DNA of 64,000 nt, taken from positions 186,001-250,000 of the forward strand of contig JAKULF010000009.1 of the NCBI GenBank assembly GCA_022661535.1, in the 5' to 3' direction. Position 1 is the first letter of the stretch, and each line of letters opens with the position of its first letter. Below, piece after piece: positions 10,385 to 23,000 of the stretch. A model generated the notes under the pieces. It was not told where the DNA came from, searched no databases, and worked only from the letters and a program-made list of their open reading frames with translations. The DNA is from Eutypa lata. Its lineage: Eukaryota > Ascomycota > Sordariomycetes > Xylariales > Diatrypaceae. The position numbers were made by a program, and so were the translations under genes.

Positions 10385-12332
10385 ACTTGCAACTCTTCAA
10401 ACCAAGGTGAAAACCCTACATGTAGGTAAGTAGGAACCAAGAAGGAAGATGATTTCATCGGAAGATGTTAGAAAGAAGAGGGAAAGACCAGACCAGACCA
10501 AAGGACAGGGCTGAAACGAAACGACAATGCAATGACAGACAGTCAGACAGTCAGTCAGACAAACCACTCTGCACCGCACTTTACGGCACTCCACTGTCTA
10601 TAACTACTGTGACAGAGCGAACGCATAGCTTGGCGCCGTTCGTTGTCGTGGGCACGGCCCCGGAGCCACCGCAGCTAACGAGTACGATAGCCATTGGTCG
10701 ATTAGCCGGCTGGCTGGCTGGCTGGCTGGGCTGGACCGTGATAGCTGAACGAACGCGAACGAACGAAAGCAAAAAAAGCTCCAATAAAACACATGAGGTG
10801 TTTGTAGTGTAATTTGGCAGTCAGGCAGGCAGGCAGGCACAGTCTCGCTCTCATCATGGGGTGCGTCTAGACCAGTTACCCGGAATAGTGTGGCGCGCTA
10901 TGGATCGTGGGACCCGCACCGGTTTGTGAAATGGTTGGGGATCCAAAGTGGAGGTGGTAACTAACTAGAGGTAGGAGATCTTTTGGTGACATGAGAAAAC
11001 GGATAATTGGTTTGCTGGTCTCTCTAGTCACAAAAAATAAATGGATTTTCATTCGCTAACGCCGAGAGAAGGTAAAGATCACGAGATTATAACCATCTCT
11101 ACACCAATTGTCAATATATTGATGCAAATATGGCATCTGGACATACATTCAGCAGGTTGGTACGTACATACATACAATCATAGTTATCGAGAGTATCCCA
11201 ATAACTACTTCCTTCCATGTCAGGCCTCGACCTTTTTGTCGAACTGCCGGACTCCAAAAGGATTATTCCCTCCATGAGAAAAAGGAGGAGTTTCAGAATA
11301 CCATTCTAATTTTTCAGATGCCGGGTTACACCCTGCTGGGATACGAGGCTAACAATTCCGAAGAATGGAAACCGACTGGCTGGAACTATCCATTTAACGG
11401 TGATATTGGAAAATCTAACGGAGCAAAAAATCCGCCTGGTCTTGTTCTCTTTTTGCCTATCTAACTACATACTACTAGTTAGAGGCTACGTACCTCCTGC
11501 TTCTCGGGTCCGTTTCCGATGCGAACCCCGTCAGCCCCGTCCATACTATACGTAGGTGGTTAGTCAGTCAGTAGCCTCTCCAAACCAATCTGTTGGAGCT
11601 CGAGCCAAGGTTCTCGATTATTACCGGATTTCAACTAGTAGATAGGCAACTTCGACTTCCAACGGGTCACATCCGTTTTTCCCGTTGTTCGGTCTCATAC
11701 ATACGTTGACTAAAGAGCTCACTGTGCTCAGGGCTGTCAGGGCTATCAGGGCTGCTCGGATGGCCTAAATGGGAGGTGCCAAGAATAGATATACCAATCA
11801 TCTCACGCTGTATACTCAGAGTTGCCGGTACGGATATGTGATTGCGAAGAATGCTGCTTGCTTGCTCACCGACAATTAACAAATATGCCTCCTATCTGTC
11901 AGTCTGTATCCTTCCAGCCTTCTCACATTGTCCCACACACCCTCTCTCCATCTCATGGCGGAGAAAAGCATGCAGACATGGTTGCTGGGTTGCAGTTGAT
12001 TTTAGGTTTTGTGTTACATATTATAATTACCGTTTACTATTAAGGCAAGATCTCGATTACTACGCTCTAGTTAGTGTAGGCAGGGCTGAAAAGAGAGGGT
12101 TGTTAGATTGTGATTATCAGTTCATAGTGTCGGACAATTTTTTTATGAAGGCGTAACGCTAAGAATGCTGCACCGCGGCTGCGGGTGGCGGCAGTCAAAT
12201 AGTGCAGAATTAATTAGACCATTAGAGTCGATCCCCCGTAATGATCGACTGAGGTTGGCGACTAGAAGGTACTGTACTTCGTAAGCTAGGTGCACAAGTT
12301 GACCCCGACCATTTATTCTTATTAACTACTTG
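10385..12332. other. 2-kb intergenic region, RGS-LOV upstream and EXO5 3' flank
   Basis: The RGS-LOV promoter side (10385 to about 11000) is rich in CAGT/GACA and GGCT tetranucleotide runs: 10535-10562, 10708-10733 and CAGG at 10820-10840. The rest is AT-rich without a credible gene. A short ORF at 11667-11882 (-) has no recognisable feature. Confidence 0.5.
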
Positions 12333-14184
12333 TTAACTAGCATTTGTTGAGTTCCGTTTTCTCTGTATTATCTCGGTCTCTTTATCCATTCGCCACTGAC
12401 AGATCTCAGCGAATTCACAGGAGCGACATTTGTAGGTTTCCTCGATGGGAACGCCTTCAGCCTGTCTACTTCCACGCCACCAATCGAGATTTCGTTGCAA
12501 ATATCCCTCCAAAGCTTCAGGGTCGTTGGGAAATGAGTTGTTGCCAATGATACGACCATCGTCTCGATGTCGATACTGAACGGCAAGAAGATCGCCAATG
12601 GCACTTGCGCCTTGTGGGAAAGTCCCTCGTAGTTCAGATTGGAGTAGGGGTATCAGCTGCTCGATCGATCTGTATCTTATAAGATCGGGAGGAGGACCCA
12701 TCTGAGAATCCGTATCTGGTGAGGAATCTGGGTAGCCCGTGTCAGGTCCATAGCGTGGAGATCGCGGGGTGGAGGGAATACCCTCAATATCCGAATCAGC
12801 ATCATAGAAAACTTCATCGTGAAGACCACCAATCTGTGCCATGAATGCGTCCGAGAACCGGGCCTGAGAGCTGAGACCATACCGAGCAGTAATGGCGGAA
12901 TAATCAACCGTCCCGGAAGCCATATCACTCAAAAGCCGATGATATAGAAACAGCTGAACCCTCGCTGGTCTAAGTGCTGCACCAGAAGGTAGCCTTGTAG
13001 ATGCTCGCGTCTTGACATCGGTTAAATAGACTCTCCTATGATGTGGCTGGAAGTAGTTGGCAATAGAAGGCTGAGGATTCAGACTAACAGCTGTCTCTCC
13101 TTGAGACAGTTGGCTGTGTAACTCCTCTTCGAAGGCGATATTTGGACATGTGTAGCTGATCTCATCAATTACTCCGTTGGCGACTTCTCCATAAAGTGTA
13201 CCCCAAACTTCGAGCTCCCTAGTCATACCAGTGTCCCGGAGGGTTCTTAATCCTTGGATGAGATTCCATATTCGTAGGGCAAAAGCCTCTTCTTTCGCTG
13301 ATACACTGACTTGTATAGTGGTATGGACTTGATCTTCGAGGGTCTGATGGACCTTGGATCCACCCCGCATAGCAGCGGTGGTCGTCTTTCTCCCACCAGG
13401 AAGCCGTGTCAACGTATACCAGTATTGTAATTCACACCATGCCCCCGAAGACAAATCAGTCACGGTCAGGGGTTTTCTGGGAAATGATCGGAATCTTTGT
13501 AACGGCGAGCGGCTATCGTCAGTGGTACCCTTAGAGGGTGGCTCGGGTGGTTTACTTGCTTTAGGCTCGAAGCTCATCAAAGCGCGACTCACTAGATGCT
13601 ATTGGTCAGTCAACACTTGTTTTCTCGCTAGGGATTGTTAGTGTTGGTGTTGGTGTTGGTGCTGGTATTTGGTATTTGGTGCTATAACATCAACGAGGCA
13701 CGAGGGGAAACTCACAATCCGGGTAACTGACGCCGTGATTCAAAGCTTCTGGCCATGATCCATAGGTATTATCTGAATGCCGGGTGCGGCTTCCGTGAAT
13801 AGGTGCAGGTTTCTTCGCCGCGCCTGATGGAAAGCCTTGGGGGGCAAAGGTAGCCTGTGCTGTTGGCGTAGTAGACACATGATGTTGAGGGTCCCCTTGC
13901 AAAGACGCAAATGGTATACTAATGTCGGGTGCAATCGTCGAATTGTCGGCGGAGGTCTGCACAGAGCCTATATGCGGCGTAGATATGGAAGCAGCAGCAG
14001 TGCTAGGAATAGCTGTATTAAAGGTAGGAATAGCCGGGTCTTTGTCATTTAGACCTTGGAGCAACTGGTTCACAATATCCTCTTCTCCTTCCGAGAAATC
14101 AGATCCATAGTCGCTATCTTGTGACCGTTTTTGATTTAAGAGCGAAGAGGGGGTGGCAGTGGAAATAGAAGCAAGGGTCGCCAT
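12333..14184 (-). CDS. EXO5: exonuclease V, mitochondrial (EXO5/DEM1 family)
   Basis: Two exons (13716-14184 and 12333-13591; 124-nt intron) encode 575 aa. EXO5/Dem1 is a single-strand DNA exonuclease of the PD-(D/E)XK group with a 4Fe-4S cluster; the yeast enzyme maintains mitochondrial DNA. Features seen: the N-terminal cluster cysteine in SGAWCELQYWY, VHQTLE of the first helix, a central acidic strand GVIDEIS, and the active-site Asp-x-Lys in YLTDVKTR. A C-terminal triple-Cys cluster CRSCEFAEIC completes the four iron-sulphur ligands. The N-terminal ~150 residues are Ser/Thr-rich and weakly conserved, and could include a targeting sequence. The first ATG in frame is at 14184; the upstream extension to 14199 has only a TTG. 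All four expected cysteines are present, so the gene looks intact. Confidence 0.9.
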
Positions 14185-15275
14185 CTTTGACGAGGACAAG
14201 CCTTATTGCATTTTATAGTATAGAATTAACTAAGTGGAATAGTAGAAGAAGGAAAGCTTGCAAGATGGAGAAGATAATCCAGCAGCTCGGGGGTCCTCAT
14301 CGTCTTGCGATCCAATCATATACTAAAGGCAGAGACGAGTCGAGTTGAGTTGAGAGTGGTGGGGCAAGAGGACTCGAGATCCCTATGACGCGGGTGCACA
14401 TGTATGTAGTTAGGTAATTATAGGTATATAATAGGCATTATACATGCGCGATCAATCAGAAAGAGGATGATGACATTGGCATAATCAGAAGTACATAGGA
14501 CTTGACTCGAACTGAGGCCTAATGAGATATGCCAATATTGTAACAAACTAGGCAGCACAGCACCAGGTGAGACCAAGCCAAGCGACTCGATTGCCTATCA
14601 ATCAATCAACAAAGACGCCCCTCGTGGTTAATTGGTAAACGCGGGATTGGTAGATTGAAGGATGGTTGCATCGCATCGCGCTGTCACGTGGTAAATTAAA
14701 GACATTCACAAGATAATGAAGGGAGTGGCGTCAATATTTGTTTCCTGCATAAATCCTATGATACGAACTGTATGCATATAAAAGAACTACATCGTAGTAA
14801 CCAGAGTGACGAAGTACTGTTTCCACCATGGGAATAATCGAAGGAGAAATGATTCTCTGCATGTACGACGTAGGTAGAGAGATCTCCATTACCAGATTTC
14901 GTAAGATCTGGCTACTCTAGAAACTGACACATGGCAAGATCGTAATGTTATGCATTTTATTCTGTTGCCTACTCACCAACGACAGTTTTCAGTCTGAATG
15001 GGCCAATCACACGCTCCAGGCATAATTAAGCTAAGATCATATATGGGATAAGAGCCGTCGCAAGTCACGAATCCAAGGCACCAACAAGATATAAATAAAG
15101 ATGTTATGCTTCAGTTACATGCTCTACGTACAATACTGCACTTCGTATGAATTGTGAAAATAAACCCGAGGAGCATCCAAATACATCTCCACAGTTGAAT
15201 TCAAGTGCATCCTACTCTTGTCAACTATCAGCCAACCAACCAACCCCTATTCAGTAGAAAGCCACTGGACTGCAT
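14185..15275. other. intergenic, divergent promoters of EXO5 and F-box gene
   Basis: AT-rich, with no ORF of note. It must hold the promoters of both flanking genes, which are transcribed away from each other. No clear TATA box was assigned. Confidence 0.5.
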
Positions 15276-15318
15276 ATGATGGGGAATATCGACCAAGCTG
15301 AGTTACCACCACGTGAAT

Positions 15319-15354
<36 letters not shown>

Positions 15355-15999
15355 CTACAACCACCAAACCAGCTACAACATTAAATGATCTTCCTCCTGA
15401 AATTCATCTCTCTATTAGCCAACGACTCACCTATCCGGATGCGCTCTCGCTCAAACATACGTGTCGGTATTTCTACAATCTAGTAGATACCGGTATCAAG
15501 TTGAAGGTCGAGTGGCTGGTCGAGCGCCACACTTTACATCTCGAATGTCCCAATGATCGACGTTGCGATCTGAGGAGCGACTTGAAGTTCTGCAAGGGGA
15601 GTGTCAGGTATGTATCATCATGTCATTCTAGTCGCCCAAATCTATGTAACTACAAACATACCTTGTCCACCTACATATGTACCTACATACCTGGTCAATC
15701 AATCATAGCCTTAATTGTGGCCCCATCATCATAGACCAATCTAGACTGACCAAGCATCCAGACTTTTGATGCAGCGGCGACGGGAGCATCTGGAATGCGA
15801 ATCGCGCCCGGGCTTGGGCTGTCTTGTCTTCGGGACAGAGATATGCACCCATCGCAAGAAGCTAAGGGGGCGCTATACAAGATGGCTACGGGCTCATTTC
15901 ACTATTGAGCTCTGGTGGATCTTGTTAGCGTTGGTGCCGGTTCTGTTCGGCATGTTCTGGATGGCCCTTAGTCCTCAGCTGCTTGGAGCTCCTATGTAA
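15276..15999 (+). CDS. small F-box protein with C-terminal membrane helix
   Basis: Two exons (15276-15607 and 15762-15999) encode 189 aa. A poly-Asp run of ten residues (16-25) precedes an F-box (about 37-75: LNDLPPEIHLSISQRL, then ALSLKHTCRYFYNLV). A conserved-looking Cys-containing middle follows (LECPNDRRCDLRSDLKFC, then ECESRPGLGCLVFGTEIC). A hydrophobic helix at about 160-182 (ELWWILLALVPVLFGMFWMALS) lies seven residues before the end. F-box proteins recruit substrates to SCF ubiquitin ligases. The tail helix suggests membrane anchoring, which is an inference. The exon junction restores R-L-L-M-Q in frame. It is convergent with the HET gene 222 bp away. Confidence 0.78.
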
Positions 16000-16221
16000 C
16001 TTTTAACGTTGGGCTCCTATCGTGGCGCCAGTAATCAGATCATCATTACATATATATATATATCCCTGATGGCCCTAACTTAACTAGCAAAAGCCTCAAA
16101 GCTATCATCTCATCGTACGATAATTCTACTAGCATATATTTTACTTTCATTTTATATCATCAAATGTATCTATGTAGCTAAAGACAGATGGATGAGAAGT
16201 TGGTGCGCGCTTTACACCTCC

Positions 16222-18759
16222 TTAGATCAATTCCATCTCCTCGCAGAGACTCTCATTCCACGCCTCTCCACCCATGATCCCGTGAACATAGCAACCCTCC
16301 AAGTGATTCCACCGGTTGGGCTCCCCGGCCTCTTTCACCAGGAGCGGAATTCGGCTACCTTGGCAGAGCACGATCTTGTCTCCCGTAGTCGTGTCCTCGG
16401 GAACGAGAGCCAGGTAGCCCTTCTCCGTCCACGCGAGCTTCCGTCCCAGGGAGTAGACCTGCATGGAGTTGAACTTGACCAGCTTCGACTTGTTCTTCGG
16501 TGCCGCCAGCGCGATGAGGTTCTTGCTCCATTTGGACTGCTCGGGTTTTTCCGATTTCTCGGGGTTCTCCTTCTTCTCGGAGTCCTCTTTCTCGGAGTTC
16601 TCTTTCGCGGAGCTCTCCTCGCTTTTCTCTTTGGACTTCTTGCTCTTGAAGAATGAGAACGAGGATTTGCTCTTCGTTGCTGTTGTTGTTGATTGTGATT
16701 GTGATTGCGATTGCGAGGGTGATGATGTTGATGTTGAAGACGACGACGGTGCTGTAAGGTTGTACATCTTTCGCGTCCACCAAAAAGCGTTCGTGTACTC
16801 CTTGAAAGCGCTCATCGCCGCCTCGACTCCGTCTGGCATATAGCCATAGCAGCGTACAGCGCAAGCAACTTGCTTCATATCTTCACCAGTCAGATACGCC
16901 TTGCCTTTGGACATGACGAACTCCTCCCATTCGACCAAGCCACTAATCGTGCTGCCGTACATGGCGAATAGGTCTGTGGCGAAATCAAGCGCACCCATCG
17001 TCCCAGAGGACATCTTCTTTTCCATAGCTTCTTGGTTTTCCTCGTCCATCATTTGGCTCATCATAGCTTCCATCATTTCCTGCATGAAAGGCAGGGTGTG
17101 CGAGACGACCTCAGCTATGGAGTCAGTAACGTAGCCCGATATCACTAGACTTCCATCTCCACGGATCTGAGGTGGCCAAGCAATGCAATTCCCACAGGCT
17201 GAGAAAAGGGACGCAGCGTCGCCCGCCCCCTGAGATTCGATACCATGTGTAGGCGGATAAATATCTGTTTTCATGGCCCAATCAGGCACCCAAGAAGGTA
17301 AGGGGCCCGCGGCAGATGTAGATGCCGTGCGGGCCGGCGCTCGAGGGATAGACAGGATGTTCAGATTGCCGGCAGCGCTACAGATAGCCTTTGCTGTTTC
17401 TGTGTAGCACCAAGAAACGTCCTTGCTGTAGTCGGGCTTGTAGTCTGCTGCATCTAAAGCGGATTGCTCATCTGGGGGAACGAGGCCGAGTAGCGCGTAG
17501 ACGTGGTCACGGGGGTTCGTAGCATCGGATAAGCGAAACTCGCTCAGGAGATGCAAAAACCCGGGGAGGGGGCGATCACCGCCCTGCCGCTGTAGAACCC
17601 TGTACTCTGCCACTTGGGGGAGAGTCCACGACGAGATGATGTGGCCTCGGAACAAGGGGTTGTCGGGGAAAACCGAGTACAAGACCATCCCTAGGAACAG
17701 AAGATCCATGCTCAACGTGGTATTGCCGCAGATGAAGGTGATGTCCGAAGCAAGACAGACTTCCTGGATGATCCATACCCGACTCCACCACTCTCTACAG
17801 AGAAGATTGCGTATTGTCATCCGCCAAGTTGACTGCTCATCCGTCAAAGCCACGCCCTGCCGTACGGTGTTCCGGTACTTGGGACGCGTTAAAAGGTACT
17901 TCCCCGCTGAGCGGAAGATCTTGGGCATTTGCGTGTCCTCCAGCCTGTTGTCCATCACATTTTTTATCGCGACGTTGAAGTCGGTCGAAAGAGGGGTTTC
18001 GCGGGTGGACCACTCCTCTTTCACCCGGAGGGCAGCGTCCTTGATTAGATCGAGCCGCTTTTCCCAGGTAGGTTTGATTTCGGGGTGATCCTGCCACAGC
18101 TCCGCCGGATCCGTCGCCAGCGTCTCCAAGTTGATCGCGAGGAACGTCTCGAACGAGCGCCCGAAGCCTTCCAGGTCCGGCGGCGACAGGTCGAGGTCGA
18201 TCGCCTGGCCGCTGAAAGCCGGGGCGCTGTTCTTCTCGTACTGCGTCCCCAGCCAGATCACCGTGCGCTTCGAGTTTCGGTATATGTGCTGCATCAGCGG
18301 GAGCTGGCAGTTCTTGTCCGCGTACTGGCTCTGGTTGATGCAGATGGCGTCTATCCACACCACCCGCGGACGATCCGGGAGCCGGAGCGCATGAAGGGCG
18401 TTGTGCATCTGCCGCAGCGCGATGAACTCGTGTCCGTTGCATTTGATGGTGAATTTGTAATCCGTCTCCTTGCCCCAGGTATATGACAGCGCTTCGTATT
18501 CGGGGCAGTCGCTGAGCGGGTGGGCGGACAATTCCACTTCCAGGTCTGATGGTAACGGAGGCTGTTCGGTCCAGTTTTCGGGTTTCACCCCGACGAAGTC
18601 ACCAACTTCTTCGTCCCATTTAATCGGCCAATCTTCCTCCGGCTTCGTAGTTTTCATAGCATCTAGAGTAGACTCTCCAGGAAGCAAGGTTAAGAGTCGA
18701 ATATATGGCCCACCTGGCCGATCCGCTATGTCCTCATAGATCTTCTCGTACTCCGTCAT
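16222..18759 (-). CDS. HET-domain (heterokaryon incompatibility) protein
   Basis: Single-exon 845-aa protein. The HET domain begins near residue 86 with YEALSYTWG and continues through VVWIDAICINQ (133-143) and RTVIWLG, the three signature strands. HET domains execute programmed cell death after non-self recognition in filamentous fungi; they are TIR-like. The C-terminal half has a YALLGLV motif typical of the family and a Ser/Gln then Lys/Glu-rich low-complexity segment at about 675-745, rich in SEK/EKE words. A conserved GCYVHGIMGGEA signature stands near the C terminus. No NACHT or repeat partner domain is fused to it. The ATG at 18759 was chosen because the family N terminus follows directly. 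Whether it acts as an incompatibility locus is unknown. Confidence 0.9.
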   Translation of the reverse strand: MTEYEKIYEDIADRPGGPYIRLLTLLPGESTLDAMKTTKPEEDWPIKWDEEVGDFVGVKPENWTEQPPLPSDLEVELSAHPLSDCPEYEALSYTWGKETDYKFTIKCNGHEFIALRQMHNALHALRLPDRPRVVWIDAICINQSQYADKNCQLPLMQHIYRNSKRTVIWLGTQYEKNSAPAFSGQAIDLDLSPPDLEGFGRSFETFLAINLETLATDPAELWQDHPEIKPTWEKRLDLIKDAALRVKEEWSTRETPLSTDFNVAIKNVMDNRLEDTQMPKIFRSAGKYLLTRPKYRNTVRQGVALTDEQSTWRMTIRNLLCREWWSRVWIIQEVCLASDITFICGNTTLSMDLLFLGMVLYSVFPDNPLFRGHIISSWTLPQVAEYRVLQRQGGDRPLPGFLHLLSEFRLSDATNPRDHVYALLGLVPPDEQSALDAADYKPDYSKDVSWCYTETAKAICSAAGNLNILSIPRAPARTASTSAAGPLPSWVPDWAMKTDIYPPTHGIESQGAGDAASLFSACGNCIAWPPQIRGDGSLVISGYVTDSIAEVVSHTLPFMQEMMEAMMSQMMDEENQEAMEKKMSSGTMGALDFATDLFAMYGSTISGLVEWEEFVMSKGKAYLTGEDMKQVACAVRCYGYMPDGVEAAMSAFKEYTNAFWWTRKMYNLTAPSSSSTSTSSPSQSQSQSQSTTTATKSKSSFSFFKSKKSKEKSEESSAKENSEKEDSEKKENPEKSEKPEQSKWSKNLIALAAPKNKSKLVKFNSMQVYSLGRKLAWTEKGYLALVPEDTTTGDKIVLCQGSRIPLLVKEAGEPNRWNHLEGCYVHGIMGGEAWNESLCEEMELI

Positions 18760-19828
18760 GGTGATCGCTGGTGCGTAGGATACGAAGGATGGGATGTCTA
18801 ACTCTCAGCCCTCTTTGAGAGGAAAGCCGTCGGTGTTGGGAATAAAATATTCCAATCTTCTACTACAATATAAAATAAATGTTAGATGTGCACGTTATAA
18901 TCCAAGATGGGCCCATCAACTTGATACATTTTAGACCCCACCTCCCGCTTCCTTCGAAGTCCCAACCTGCATATTCGGGAGGGACCTCCCGTTTTGTTTC
19001 TTGCTACAGAACCTTCACTATACTGCGTGCTAGTTATTCAGCTGCGGCACAGCATCGTTGAGCAACGAATCAGCGTGCTTTCTCTGTCCTTGGACGCTAA
19101 TTTGGAAACACTACCAAAACCCACAGTTACCGCTTTCGTATCCGTTGTTCCTGTTAATTCGTCAACACGTTCCATTAACTGGCAACACTTCGCGACACTA
19201 ACGGGGGGTTGGATGGAGGATATTCTACTATTAGTAAGTGAGGAGATGGCCATGGTCTATAATTGGACGTATATCGTATATTCCTGGCGTCCTCTTTCTG
19301 AATGCATACCAGGTTGCCAAGAAAGCAGGATGTTATGTAGCAGTTTGATTTGATATAATAGACCAAACTTAGTTGCCTCAACTTTGCTTGGTAGTGATTG
19401 TTGGTTTAAAATAGACCCCAGATGTCGGACCTACCAAGCTGTTTGATTTTATGACTTCCAAAGCTGGCAGTAAAAGATACATAGATCTGGATATCAGAAC
19501 CTGCTTGAGAATTCCTGTACATCAGAGCCTTCCGACATAGATGAAGCTTGACTGCCGAGATGAGTAGAGGAGTAAGAAGCCAACGGCAACTGTCTGTATC
19601 TATTTTGATAATGATATATGTATTTTCTATTCTATCTGCTTGACCAGCAACTCGTAGTAACTAATTCCTAGAGAAAGTCTTTAGTGCTCTTCCTCAAGCT
19701 AGGCCCGCCATATAAATCGTCAGGTCCATGACTTTATATTAAGCCAGCTATACTAAAATCTAATTCTAAAACCCAATCTAAACGCAAGATGGGGGTACTT
19801 CCATTATCAGATGTAGTTTGACTGGTTA

Positions 19829-20047
19829 TTCTCTGTTGGGAGTATTGTGTTTAGAGTGAAAGGAAGGGATCAGAGCTTGGGGGTAAACAAATATGACCAT
19901 TAACGCCTGCTTCACTATAGAACTCTAGGGGGTGAGGCCCCCTTTATATAAGCTACCACAACTTCGCTAGCAGCGAATCACTACTACCTAGTCTACACTG
20001 GTCTACACCTTATATCTATAGCGTACACTTTACACCCTAACATTCTC
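19829..20047 (+). mobile_element. solo LTR of a retrotransposon with 5-bp target duplication
   Basis: A 209-bp element (19834-20042) starts TGTTGGG and ends CCTAACA, so the TG...CA ends form a short inverted repeat. It is flanked by identical TTCTC pentamers at 19829-19833 and 20043-20047. Inside is a TATA box, TATATAAG, at 19945-19952, preceded by a GGGGTGAGGCCCC stem. This is the expected U3 promoter layout. No primer-binding site, polypurine tract, gag/pol or second LTR is visible, so it looks like the product of LTR-LTR recombination. Copia or Gypsy affiliation cannot be decided. Confidence 0.75.
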
Positions 20048-23000
20048 TTTCATTGTAATTGAGACTGATGCTAGTGAAATTCCAAACCTACATATCTATT
20101 CGCCGATGGAATAACTTCATCTGTCAATATATAATCCTTCTCACTCCATATCTCACCATATCTCCAGTTTTAACTCTATCTCCCATCTTGAATGCCCATG
20201 ACGAAATAATACGTCCAGCTAACAATTTTAATAGAAATATTTCACGCTACATCTCCCGAAGGCGTCAAAGCAACGTAGATGGGACAGCCGATAATAAGTC
20301 AAGAACAAGTTTCAACGCAAATAGCACTTGATTATAGAGCTGATAGATTTTTATCCAACTATGGTGTATCTTCTCTGGAGTTAAAGATGTTACTATCATC
20401 GAAACTGCTCTCTAACATTAATTTATTCCCTAGTCAGAGACTGAGAATCCGGTGAATCGACTCTATATAGTATCTTCAATATAATGTAGTGCATAGATAG
20501 AACGTGATGAACATTTGTCACTTGACCCCTTAAAATAAAGCAGAGCTTAGAACCTTGTACATAAACCTGACACCACTGTAACAACCCTTACCGTGATTAG
20601 AAGGCTATATATCATGTTTACTTGACGCATGTTTTTATTTCAATAGTATTTGCTGATAGTGGTTGTCGTTGATATGTACCAAGCTACGCTGTGTTGTGAT
20701 ATAACAAAGCCCTTAAGGGGTGTTAGAAAACCCTAGCAACAATTTGAATTATACGTATTCAGATGCGGATATTAATCGATAACTATCTAGATCTTCTAAG
20801 AAAGCCACTGTATGAACTATAGCCTATTGGCAAGTATAAATAATTACAAGTGTATGAGTTAAGTTGAGCGATTAATTTCGAGGTAGGTAGATGCGGAAGA
20901 CACCTTTCGTGGAAGTTGTAGTCGAAGTTCCATGGAGTAATTTCAAAAGGGATGGACCTATGCATATTCAGAACAATGGCCAGAAGCATGGAGAAAGAAA
21001 ACCATACACCGAAAGCGCAGTCATGTAGTCAGAAAATGGACTTAAGAAACTGTGTGACCGAAATGAGAAAATCGCGCAGCAGCAATGCCGAATCGGACCG
21101 TAAAAGCCGAAATATATGGAATATTCGATTAGATACGGTCTACAGTAACTCCCTCTGAGAGTATGTCTAGCTGCATCGTGAGTTTTTATCTACTACGTAC
21201 AATGTGGACGCTACCGACTAGCATTCTTAAGTGGGATCAATAGTCTAGTCCCAATATACGTAGGTAGGCTGGTAGGTACATATGTATGTTGGGGTCGATG
21301 CTTTAGATTGTGGAACAATGTCACGATCGCGATCCCGTTGGGACAACCTGCTGTTTTTAGCTAGGTAGAACAAAGGTATCCACCTATGGATAGAGTGAAT
21401 ATGGATCCTAGGTGTTAACTACTGAGATATTAGAGGTAGGAGTTTGATGTTATTGAGGGTGATGATTGTGAAATGCCCGCTCATGTGAAGAAATATATTA
21501 TATACCCATGTATCGCTACGTAGGGCTGATAGGAAAGACCTGAAGAAACTTATTCTGTTAGGTACTGGACCTTCTTCAGCCTTGCAATAGCAGTAAGGCT
21601 CTGTTCGGAACTTTCACAAGCGACTCGTATGGATTGATGCTATGTCCTGATCATGAACACTTGAGAAATCGGATAGACTGCACTAAACAGGACAGATATG
21701 ATATCGTGAAATCCCAAATGATGTGATAAGGTGAGGTCATTTCGCAGGGATTGGGAGGGGCCTGAAACTGAACGCTTAGGGGAACCTGGAAAGGGAGGGG
21801 CAGCCGAACAGGCCGGGTTTTTCGTTGGCAGTGTTGGGTAATATTGTATTATATTGTATTGTACAATACATACACGATACAGCATCTCTACCCTACCGGC
21901 CAGACCTACCTAGCATAATTGCTATCACCCCTTATTTTTCTGACAAACCGCTTGTAACGCCAGATGTTTGTATCGCTTATTGACTGAATTAGTGTTCATC
22001 CAATGATCCCACACGTGGAAACCTGGAACCAAAGACACCGCCTAGAGGAATGAGGAGTGCATCCTTAGGTACTGACGCCGTCCTTTTATCTTTGCGGAGA
22101 AGTCTGGGTTAGCTAGCACCTCTAGCCCTCGTTCACTACCTACCTAGGTATGTACTAGAGGCTACATAAGTGATCACGATGACTGATGTGGACCACTGAG
22201 TAGCGCCGAATTTTGCTTCCTGAAATATCCGAGAAGTCGAGGACTAACTAATGGTGAAAGCGGTCTAATGAGTAGAAAATTTAGATCGTATGTTGATGTT
22301 TTAATGACTGTCCTCGGTACAATGAGCAAATACATGTATCCTCGGCGCCTTCTCTGCCATTTCCCGGTGGTTATCCGGTCCGCAGTCAAACTGCAATTCG
22401 CCGATTTATCTCTTGTGAGCATGATTCTGACACCACATCATTTCCGTCCGTCATAAAGGTGCATAGATGGATGAGATAATTTTATCAAAACCGTCGGTGG
22501 ATTATCATGTTAGCTGGTCAGTCTGTCTTCCTGCCTGTTGTGTCCATGTACATATGTTATGCCTATGTATGTATAAACATTAAGGATTCAAGGGGTCCCT
22601 GTTAGTAACTATGTACGCAACCATGTAGTCTAGGTTTACTTACCAACTTACGTTTGGCATCCCGGACAGGACGTTTTCATATTTTTATATTACATTGGTA
22701 TGGAGTAGTACCCACGTTGTGAGAATGCGGGGAGACGGCGCTTGGTGGTCTGGTGGTCTGCCGTTAAGACGCTGTTGGTGGGCCATCCGAGACGGTTGGT
22801 GGCTCCTTTGACGCTTTTCCCCTGGCAAGCCTGGAGATATTCAGGAACCATCACCAATGCTGGATGGAGAACATGGGAATCCATAGTAACTAAGCGTGAT
22901 GGGATCAAATGTCGAATTTCTTGTGATACTTGACCTCACCGGGTAAAAGATACGACAGTGTTTGCTAAATAGGGATAACTTGAAGGGGCCTAGTTCGTGA

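Noticed and set aside
20576..20743. Possible second LTR starting TGTAACA and ending AGCAACA
   Set aside because: The flanking pentamers do not match and the ends are not a good inverted repeat, so there is no insertion evidence.
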